Origin: JBHPCZ01 sp042573625
GTDB taxonomy: Bacteria > Desulfobacterota > Desulfobacteria > Desulfobacterales > UBA11574
Length of the DNA stretch: 12,398 bases
Reading direction: 5' to 3'
NCBI GenBank assembly: GCA_042573625.1
Contig: JBHPCZ010000100.1
Location: 1-12,398, forward strand
The translations under genes were made by a program, and so were the position numbers. Below, in pieces: positions 6,328 through 12,398 of the stretch. Every line of letters begins with the position of its first letter. The stretch's first letter is position 1. Below the pieces are notes generated by a model. The model searched no databases. It saw only the letters and a list, made by a program, of their open reading frames with translations, and was not told the DNA's origin.

Positions 6328-8817
6328 ATGGGTCAAAAAGGAAAGATTTTAATTACAGAAGACGGGCCTTTCGATTTAAACACATACCGGTGGGATGATC
6401 ATCTCTTTTCGGATATTCTGATAAAGGAAAACCCCATTGATATGGCTCAGGCCATGCTTATCAGTCGGTTTGTTCGTGAAGAAATTACCAAAATGGAGCT
6501 TCACACCATTACCATGCCCGTTATCGAGAAGATGATCGAGGCCAAGCTAATGGAATTTGGCCTGACCAAGGCTTCACCGATCCGGTTGGACAAGTCCATC
6601 TTTATTAAAAACGGAGTAGACCTTTCGGAAAATGCCAGAAGGGTTTTAGAGCGGAGATACCTCAAAAAAGACAGAAAGGGTCGTATCATTGAAAAGCCCG
6701 GACAGATGTTCAGGCGAGTCGCCCACCATATCGCAAAGGCGGAAAAAAAATATGCCGATGACACTCTCGCGCAAAAGATGGAGCCCATTTTTTACGATTT
6801 AATGACCCAGTTTAAATTCCTTCCCAACTCTCCGACCTTAATGAATGCCGGACGAAGGCTCGGCCAGCTGGCAGCCTGCTTTGTACTGCCTGTCGAAGAC
6901 AGCATGGACGGCATCTTTGACGCCTTGAAAAATGCTGCACTCATTCATAAATCGGGCGGTGGAACCGGATTCTCTTTCTCACGTTTAAGGGCAAAGAAAA
7001 GCAGGGTGGGTACAACCGGCGGAATTGCTTCAGGGCCTGTCTCTTTTATGAAGATATTCAACACTGCCACTGAACAGGTTAAACAGGGGGGAACCCGGAG
7101 AGGGGCCAACATGGCAATTTTGCGGGTGGATCATCCGGATATCATGGAATTTATCCACTGCAAAAAGGACAATAAGGAACTGAACAACTTCAATATTTCA
7201 GTTGCCGTCACGGATGCTTTCATGGAAGCGGTGAACACTGAAAGCAATTACGACCTGATTGACCCTAAAAAAAACAAAAAGGTTGGAGAGTTAAGCGCTT
7301 TTGAAGTATACCATGCCCTGGTGCTACAGGCTTGGGAAAATGGGGACCCGGGCATCCTGTTTATAGACAGGACCAATCGAGACAACCCCACCCCTTCCTT
7401 GGGGACGATAGAGAGCACAAACCCTTGTGGTGAGCAGCCGCTGCTTCCTATGGAGGCCTGCAATCTCGGCTCGATCAATCTTGTCAAGTTCGTTAGTGAA
7501 AACGGAAAAGAACCGACGATTGATTATGACAGCTTAAAGGAAACCATTTGGTGGTCGGTCCGTTTTCTGGACAACACGATTGATATGTCCAGATATCCCC
7601 TGCCTGAAATCCAAAAGATCGTAAAAGGAAATCGTAAAATCGGCCTGGGAATAATGGGGTTTGCCGACATGTTGTATATGTTGAAAATTCCCTACAACTC
7701 CGAACGCGCGCTTGAAATCGCCGAGGAGGTCATGTCCTTTGTTCAAAAAGAATCCCACGATGCTTCAAGGCACCTTGCTGAAGAAAGGGGTGTTTTCGAA
7801 AATTTCGATAAAAGTATTTTTAAAGATAAAGATAACTGCGCCTACAGAAATTCCACAACAACAACCATCGCGCCCACAGGCACTTTAAGTATCATCGCCG
7901 GATGCTCCAGCGGCATAGAACCGCTATTTGCGCTCAGTTTTGTCAGACGCGTCATGGACAATGACGAATTGATGGAGGTAAACCCGCATTTTGAAAAGAT
8001 TGCCAGAGACAGGGGATTTTATAGTAAAGGCTTAATGGAAACCATTGCCCAAAAAGGAAGCATCAGCGGAATAAAGAAAATACCCAAGGATGTAAAAGAG
8101 GTCTTTGTTACCGCCCATGATATTTCGCCCGAATGGCATATCCGCATGCAGGCTATATTTCAAAAATTTACGGACAATGCGGTTTCAAAGACGGTCAATT
8201 TGCCCCGGGATGCCACGGTGGATGACGTGTTGAAAGTATATAGCATTGCATACGACCTAGGCTGTAAAGGTGTCACGATCTACAGGGATGGAAGCAAAAA
8301 AAATCAGGTCCTTTCATTTGCTGAAAAGGAAAAGGAAACAGACGGCTTTCTGACAGCGGTCAAAGACCGACCCGAAACCCTGGAAGGTTTTACCACTAAA
8401 ATGCCCACCGGGATGGGTCAACTCTACGTTACGGTAACCGAATATAATAACCAGCCCTTTGAGGTGTTTGCGACCATCGGAAAATCAGGAAGATCCACCA
8501 CCGCCAAGACAGAGGCCATCGGTCGACTGGTATCACTGGCGCTCAGATCCGGTGTTAAGGTAGAAAAGATTGTGGACCAGTTAAAAGGAATCGGCGGCGA
8601 ACATCCCGTGTTTCAAGAGGGCGGACTGGTTCTGTCGATACCGGATGCGATCAGCCGTGTTCTTGAAAAAAGATATCTCAAAAATGGGGCGAATAACACA
8701 CTAAAAAAATACGGGAACAGCCTTCTGGGAGAAACCTGCCCGGATTGCGGCCAAACCATCAGCTTTGAGGAAGGCTGCATGACCTGTCACTTTTGTGGTT
8801 TTACCAAATGCGGCTAA
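6328..8817 (+). CDS. nrdJ: Class II (adenosylcobalamin-dependent) ribonucleoside-diphosphate reductase
   Basis: An 829-aa enzyme that reduces ribonucleotides to deoxyribonucleotides using a thiyl radical generated from coenzyme B12. The catalytic set is complete: redox C184 (LAACFVLP), NPCGE with N365, C367 (radical) and E369, and partner C378 eleven residues on. That spacing matches C322/C333 of the Thermotoga enzyme. Finger-loop and phosphate-site motifs are present (KSGGGTGFSFSRLR, STTTTIAPTGTLS). Residues about 687-790 form a TSCPD domain. The tail (from about 803) has C804, C807, C817, C820, C823 and C829, a zinc-ribbon-like segment whose last cysteines probably re-reduce the active site. 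No clear ATP-cone is seen in the first ~95 residues, so activity regulation is uncertain. The ATG at 6328 is preceded by AAGGATCA. It is a single-gene unit ended by a terminator. No small subunit is needed and none is nearby. Confidence 0.95.
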   Translation: MGQKGKILITEDGPFDLNTYRWDDHLFSDILIKENPIDMAQAMLISRFVREEITKMELHTITMPVIEKMIEAKLMEFGLTKASPIRLDKSIFIKNGVDLSENARRVLERRYLKKDRKGRIIEKPGQMFRRVAHHIAKAEKKYADDTLAQKMEPIFYDLMTQFKFLPNSPTLMNAGRRLGQLAACFVLPVEDSMDGIFDALKNAALIHKSGGGTGFSFSRLRAKKSRVGTTGGIASGPVSFMKIFNTATEQVKQGGTRRGANMAILRVDHPDIMEFIHCKKDNKELNNFNISVAVTDAFMEAVNTESNYDLIDPKKNKKVGELSAFEVYHALVLQAWENGDPGILFIDRTNRDNPTPSLGTIESTNPCGEQPLLPMEACNLGSINLVKFVSENGKEPTIDYDSLKETIWWSVRFLDNTIDMSRYPLPEIQKIVKGNRKIGLGIMGFADMLYMLKIPYNSERALEIAEEVMSFVQKESHDASRHLAEERGVFENFDKSIFKDKDNCAYRNSTTTTIAPTGTLSIIAGCSSGIEPLFALSFVRRVMDNDELMEVNPHFEKIARDRGFYSKGLMETIAQKGSISGIKKIPKDVKEVFVTAHDISPEWHIRMQAIFQKFTDNAVSKTVNLPRDATVDDVLKVYSIAYDLGCKGVTIYRDGSKKNQVLSFAEKEKETDGFLTAVKDRPETLEGFTTKMPTGMGQLYVTVTEYNNQPFEVFATIGKSGRSTTAKTEAIGRLVSLALRSGVKVEKIVDQLKGIGGEHPVFQEGGLVLSIPDAISRVLEKRYLKNGANNTLKKYGNSLLGETCPDCGQTISFEEGCMTCHFCGFTKCG

Positions 8818-8887
8818 CCGGGTTCCAATTTTTACATTTCGTCTTCCGGCACATTAAAACAGCACGCGATAAATCATTAAAATAACC

Positions 8888-8942
8888 AAAGGGTTCAAGT
8901 CTGCTGAGAGGAAGCGTCTATCGGTTGACTTGAACCTTTTTT
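8888..8942 (+). terminator. Rho-independent terminator after nrdJ
   Basis: GGTTCAAGTC (8892-8901) pairs perfectly with GACTTGAACC (8927-8936) around a 25-nt loop, followed directly by six Ts (8937-8942). The A-rich 5' flank (8888-8890) could pair with the T-run. It lies 75 nt after the nrdJ stop. Confidence 0.75.
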
Positions 8943-8966
8943 AATGTTTTAAGATAACGCACTCGC

Positions 8967-9019
8967 TGACAACCCGGCTTTGGCAAAGCCCCCTCAACGG
9001 GGTCTTATAGCAGTTGTCA
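8967..9019. other. Compact multi-stem inverted-repeat element
   Basis: TGACAAC (8967-8973) and GTTGTCA (9013-9019) form a closing 7-bp stem. Inside are two adjacent hairpins: GGCTTT-GGC-AAAGCC (8976-8990) and CCC(C)-TCAAC-GGGG (about 8991-9002). The folded form would be a small three-way junction between the nrdJ terminator and the next gene. It has no T-tract and does not fit an attC site (no convincing GTTRRRY core). It may be a REP-like repeat, a small RNA or leader structure; function unknown. Confidence 0.4.
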
Positions 9020-9105
9020 AACTAACGTTCCGCCTGCACCGTCAGACAATTTCGTCTAAATCGGTAAGAACTCGCAGATAAAAGCGCGTAAATGCGAACA
9101 GGACT

Positions 9106-10740
9106 ATGGAAAAAAAAGACATCCCCACCGGAAAAACAAAACTGGTCGCTGACTGGCAGACCCTGATGCGAACGTTCGTAAGACCGGAAGATGACGCCGC
9201 TAAATCGAAGCTGCTTAAATACATGGAGCAAATTCTTTTCGGCCTCCACGATTTTCTTAAAACACATGTCGGCTTCACCGAAGCGGTCAGTTTAAAGGAA
9301 CTGTCCGAAAGGTTTACCGACACACTGATTAGCAAAAATCCTGAAAAGAAATTAGCAGATGTCATTACAGATCTGGTCGAAGATATCGCGCCCCACGCCG
9401 TCAACGTTGCTTCTCCGTATTTCATCGGTCACATGACTTCCGCCCTGCCCTTCTTCATGGTTCATCTCAAAACCATTGTTTCCGCGCTCAATCAGAATGT
9501 CGTGAAACTGGAAACCTCAAAGGTCGTCTCGGTGGTTGAAAAACAGGTACTTGCCAAAATCCACCGGCTCATCTACCAAAAAAGCCAGGATTTTTACGAT
9601 GCGCACATTCAGAATCCCCATACCACGCTGGGGGGCTTTGTTGAAGACGGCACCCTGGCGAACATCTCAGCGCTGTGGGTTGCCAGAAACAAACTGTTTG
9701 CGCCGAAGAACAATTTCAATGGCGTAGAAAAAGAAGGGATTCATGCCGCCTACAGGGCCTACGGTATCGAAAAATGCGTTGTTTTTGTCTCAAGGCTGGG
9801 TCACTATTCTTTGAACAAGGCCGGTGGTATTCTGGGAATCGGAAATGATAACATTATCCCCATTGATGTCGATGAAAATAACAGGATAAATTTGAACAGC
9901 CTGCAAAGGGCCGTCAAAGAGATTAAGGCCGGTAAGACCAAAGTCGAGATTCTGGCTGTTGTCGGTATCGCCGGAACAACAGAAACCGGAACTGTCGACC
10001 CGCTTGAAAAGCTCGGGGAGATTTGTGCTGAAAACAGGATACACTTTCATGTCGATGCCGCATGGGGCGGCCCCACCCTGATGTCGGATAAATACAGGCA
10101 TATGCTGAGCGGGATAGAATTGGCCGATTCTGTCATAATAGACGGTCATAAGCAGCTCTATATGCCCATGAGCTGCGGTATGGTCTATTTTAAAGACCCT
10201 TCAATCATGGATGCGGTCACCTATCATGCAAATTATGTCCTCCGACACGGCTCTGTAGACCTCGGCATAAAATCGCTCACCGGATCAAGGGAAGCCACCT
10301 CGCTGATACTCGACAGCGCCCTTAAAATAATGGGAAGCCAGGGGTATGCCCTGCTGATAGAGCACGGAATAGAAACCGCCCGAATGTTTGCCGAAGAAAT
10401 TGAACAAAGGCCTTTCTTCCAGATCGTAACTCAGCCTGAACTAAACATCCTGACCTATAGAGTCTGTCCGCCGCGTTTTAAACAGCAATTGTCCGAAGGA
10501 GATCCTGGGCAAAAAAACCGGATAAACCAGGAATTAAACGGAATCAACCATACGATTCAAAGATTGCAAAGGGAAGCGGGCAAAAGTTTTGTTTCACGAA
10601 CGACATTAAGGGAGGGCAATTCACAAGGAGATGGTATTGTGGTTCTCCGCGCCGTGATAATGAACCCGATGACAACGATGGAAATTCTCAGGAAAATCCT
10701 CGACGAACAGGAAGAGATATACCGGTCCACATTCACATAA
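9106..10740 (+). CDS. panP: PLP-dependent amino acid decarboxylase, PanP-like (aspartate/glutamate decarboxylase)
   Basis: A 544-aa group II PLP decarboxylase. Key parts: substrate-loop region ASPYFIGHMTSALP (102-115), SRLGHYSLNKAGG with H233 expected to stack on the PLP ring, GTTETGTVDPL (290-300), HVDAAWGG with D317 expected to contact the pyridine nitrogen, and DGHKQLYMPMSCG with K349 as Schiff-base lysine. The run from HVDAAWGGPTLMSDKYRH through SGIELADSVI to DGHKQLY closely resembles the PanP family (pyridoxal-dependent aspartate 1-decarboxylase of Vibrio), which makes beta-alanine for pantothenate and CoA. Glutamate decarboxylation to GABA cannot be excluded. The ATG at 9106 has only a short AGGA-type site (AACAGGACT), so translation may be modest. 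It stands alone: its 5' gap carries the structured element and no further pan genes are in the window. Confidence 0.82.
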   Translation: MEKKDIPTGKTKLVADWQTLMRTFVRPEDDAAKSKLLKYMEQILFGLHDFLKTHVGFTEAVSLKELSERFTDTLISKNPEKKLADVITDLVEDIAPHAVNVASPYFIGHMTSALPFFMVHLKTIVSALNQNVVKLETSKVVSVVEKQVLAKIHRLIYQKSQDFYDAHIQNPHTTLGGFVEDGTLANISALWVARNKLFAPKNNFNGVEKEGIHAAYRAYGIEKCVVFVSRLGHYSLNKAGGILGIGNDNIIPIDVDENNRINLNSLQRAVKEIKAGKTKVEILAVVGIAGTTETGTVDPLEKLGEICAENRIHFHVDAAWGGPTLMSDKYRHMLSGIELADSVIIDGHKQLYMPMSCGMVYFKDPSIMDAVTYHANYVLRHGSVDLGIKSLTGSREATSLILDSALKIMGSQGYALLIEHGIETARMFAEEIEQRPFFQIVTQPELNILTYRVCPPRFKQQLSEGDPGQKNRINQELNGINHTIQRLQREAGKSFVSRTTLREGNSQGDGIVVLRAVIMNPMTTMEILRKILDEQEEIYRSTFT

Positions 10741-11222
10741 TCCGGACACTTCATTCTCTGGTTTCACCATTTATAAAGACTTGAATCCTAAATTTTCTTA
10801 GCATTTCACTCGAATCCCTGAATCTTTGACCTCTTGAACCCTTAGTATCTATACCATGTGCACAAAAACCTGTGCGCAATGAACAATTTTCTGTGCATAG
10901 CGCTTCTTTCTTTTCCACTTTTCCCGTTCGGTTCCCAATAACAGATGTAAAATAATATTCGACCGAAATGCGCATGGATCCAAAGCCTTCAAGCTATTTA
11001 GTACCCATCTATAAATGGCCTCTTTGCCCAATCCCTGCGTTATGCTCAAAAAAAATCCTTGGAATATTAAACATATGCACCCCAAGGGCATTTCCTGTGG
11101 GGCACCTGCGGCTATTTTTCTCGCATGCCTTGATATTGAACAAAAATCCTCATTTCTGGATGGACACTATTTACAATGGATTTAATTTTCAATTCCCAGC
11201 GCCTTTTGTAAAATTTCAATTC
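10741..11222. other. Long non-coding gap, no gene supported
   Basis: About 480 nt after the decarboxylase without a credible gene; short open frames here lack ribosome binding sites and family features. It holds irregular GAATCC/GAACCC-type repeats (about 10782-10842), three TGTGCNNA octamers (10857-10864, 10871-10878, 10892-10899), and a short CCCCA/TGGGG hairpin (11080-11102). No clear terminator for the decarboxylase gene was found. Confidence 0.5.
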
Positions 11223-11238
11223 TGGCACGAAACTTGAT
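11223..11238 (+). promoter_or_regulatory. Possible sigma-54 promoter for the receiver-cyclase gene
   Basis: TGGCACGAAACTTGAT agrees with the -24/-12 consensus TGGCACG-N4-TTGCW except that the -12 GC is GA. The GG-to-GA spacing of 10 is correct and a C precedes the TGG, as is common. Transcription would start near 11250, leaving a leader of about 60 nt. The changed -12 base is a real weakness. Confidence 0.35.
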
Positions 11239-11312
11239 AATGATTTACATGACGTGGATATACCGCCAAACTTTTTGATTTTTAATTTTTTTAGAGAATT
11301 TCACGAGGGAGT

Positions 11313-12308
11313 ATGATGAAAGAGCTGCTTTTTATCGATGATGAAGAAGGGGTCCGGCGCTCAGTGACGCGTGCCCTCAAGCGGGAACCTTATAAAACGC
11401 ATACTGTAGAAGATGGAAAATCGGGCATAACGTTCATCAAAGAAAACATTTCACAAATCTCAACCGTAATATCGGACTACAAAATGCCGGGATTGAACGG
11501 CTTGAAAACGCTTTCCGAAATCGGTTCATTAAACCCGGAAATAACAAGGATTATCCTTACCGGTTATGCAACCATGGAAGCGGCAATCCAGGCCACAAAC
11601 GAAGGGATCGATGGTTTTCTGACGAAGCCTTTCGACAATCTGGAACTGAGGGCCAAAATCCGTGAAATCTTTGTACGAAAGCGTCTGAAACAGTTTGTTC
11701 CCGAACAGATTTACAAAAAGATCAGGAGTTCACCGGGAGCCTTGAAACCGACATATCATGAAGCATCCATCCTTTTTTCTGATATTAGAGGTTTCACCCG
11801 GATGTCGCAGACAATCTCCCCGGAAACCATCGCGACCTTTTTAAACGATCACTATTTCGCTCCCTTTGGAGAAATCGCCTACAAGTTCAACGGAACCGTG
11901 GATAAGCATATCGGAGACAGCATCATGGTTGTCTTTGGTTCACCGGTGCCCCACAAGGATGATGCCAAAAACGCCGTGAGAACAGCCATGGAAATGCAGG
12001 AAAAAGCAAGGGAGATCAGCAACTTACTGAAAATGAAAAATGGGTTAAGTCTGGAGGTGGGAATAGGCATATCAACAGGAAGCGTATTTTCAGGCATTTT
12101 GGGCTCCCTGCGAATCAAGGAATACACGTCCATCGGGATGCCGGTCAATATAGCGGCACGGCTGCAAAGCATGGCCAAGGTCGGTGAGATCCTTATCAAC
12201 GACAGGACGTTTCAGAAACTTTCGGGTGAGATTAATGCAGAGGCGCTGCCGCGGGTAGAAGTCAAAGGGGTGGATGAACCGATAAAAATATACAAAGTAA
12301 AGCGTTAG
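11313..12308 (+). CDS. Response regulator receiver domain fused to class III adenylate cyclase
   Basis: A 331-aa cytoplasmic signalling protein with no membrane segment. Residues 1-120 are a CheY-like receiver: acidic pair D9/D10, phospho-acceptor D55 (VISDYKMPGLNG), T83 (ILTGYA) and K105 (LTKPF). A linker (QFVPEQIYKKI, 127-137) leads to a class III cyclase catalytic domain at about 149-330. Its metal ligands D157 (FSDIRGFT) and D202 (HIGDS), purine-selecting pair K198 and T272 (EYTSIG), and transition-state N279 and R283 (VNIAAR) are all present. The K/T pair points to an adenylate rather than guanylate cyclase, of the class IIIb kind. Phosphorylation by an unseen histidine kinase should control cAMP output. 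Two ATGs in tandem (11313, 11316) follow CACGAGGGAGT; the second has the better spacing, so the protein may be 330 aa. No kinase or cAMP receptor gene is in the window. Confidence 0.9.
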   Translation: MMKELLFIDDEEGVRRSVTRALKREPYKTHTVEDGKSGITFIKENISQISTVISDYKMPGLNGLKTLSEIGSLNPEITRIILTGYATMEAAIQATNEGIDGFLTKPFDNLELRAKIREIFVRKRLKQFVPEQIYKKIRSSPGALKPTYHEASILFSDIRGFTRMSQTISPETIATFLNDHYFAPFGEIAYKFNGTVDKHIGDSIMVVFGSPVPHKDDAKNAVRTAMEMQEKAREISNLLKMKNGLSLEVGIGISTGSVFSGILGSLRIKEYTSIGMPVNIAARLQSMAKVGEILINDRTFQKLSGEINAEALPRVEVKGVDEPIKIYKVKR

Positions 12309-12398
12309 CGGTAGTTTCAAATTTTACGGTCGACTATCCGCAAAGACCTTTGAAAAATGTTCAATTTTGCCTGCCCAGTTAAATCCGTATTTAACATT

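Noticed and set aside
8888..8945. CTGAGAGG in the nrdJ terminator loop, resembling part of a TPP riboswitch (THI box)
   Set aside because: The other conserved TPP elements are absent, and the surrounding perfect stem plus T-run is a simple terminator downstream of the stop codon.
8950..9035. The inverted repeats 8967-9019 as an integron attC site
   Set aside because: There is no RYYYAAC...GTTRRRY core pair at the ends and no integron context or integrase in the window.
11034..11130. A long imperfect inverted repeat around the CCCCA/TGGGG hairpin
   Set aside because: The outer arms match at only about 13 of 22 positions and depend on A/T-runs; not better than chance for AT-rich DNA.
10741..11237. 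Several 65-90-codon open frames on both strands after the decarboxylase
   Set aside because: They overlap one another in opposite strands, lack ribosome binding sites and show no protein-like motif.

Overview
The window reads as chromosomal DNA of an anaerobic, respiring member of the Desulfobacterota (former Deltaproteobacteria; a sulfate reducer or syntroph of Desulfobacterales type is the best guess). The reasons are moderate GC content, a B12-dependent ribonucleotide reductase, a membrane FeS/heme b oxidoreductase of the kind that carries beta-oxidation electrons to menaquinone, and a fatty-acid TetR regulon. No rRNA, tRNA, CRISPR array, phage or IS transposase is visible.

Layout. (1) 1-5770 is a fatty-acid oxidation block. 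A leftward membrane oxidoreductase runs off the left edge (1-913). It is divergent from a rightward acyl-CoA ligase (1269-2978). A convergent, leftward pair follows: a long acyl-CoA dehydrogenase (3263-5047), preceded in the same transcript by a TetR/FadR-type regulator (5141-5770). An 18-bp palindrome, TGAATGAATACTCATTCA, occurs exactly twice: in front of the membrane oxidoreductase and in front of tetR. It matches the fatty-acid FadR box known from Bacillus. In both places it lies just downstream of a TTGACA-type promoter pointing at the regulated gene. (2) 6328-8817 is a class II ribonucleotide reductase with a TSCPD domain and a Cys-rich tail, with possible NrdR-like sites upstream and a good intrinsic terminator downstream. 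(3) 9106-10740 is a PanP-type PLP-dependent decarboxylase (aspartate to beta-alanine, or glutamate decarboxylase). (4) 11313-12308 is a receiver-domain/class III adenylate cyclase fusion behind a possible sigma-54 promoter.

How the first block works as a system (inference from families): the ligase activates fatty acid to acyl-CoA, the dehydrogenase oxidises it and reduces an electron-transfer flavoprotein, the membrane oxidoreductase passes those electrons to menaquinone, and the TetR protein, probably sensing acyl-CoA, represses the oxidoreductase promoter and its own operon. The most unusual detail is the tetR start: no ATG, GTG or TTG lies in frame ahead of the DNA-binding domain, but a perfect AGGAGG sits 6 nt before an in-frame ATC.

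Intergenic regions over 300 bases are 914-1268 (operator and promoters), 5771-6327 (tetR operator/promoter and nrdJ upstream region) and 10741-11312 (mostly featureless apart from a possible sigma-54 site). A palindromic, MITE-like repeat lies between the two convergent fatty-acid genes.
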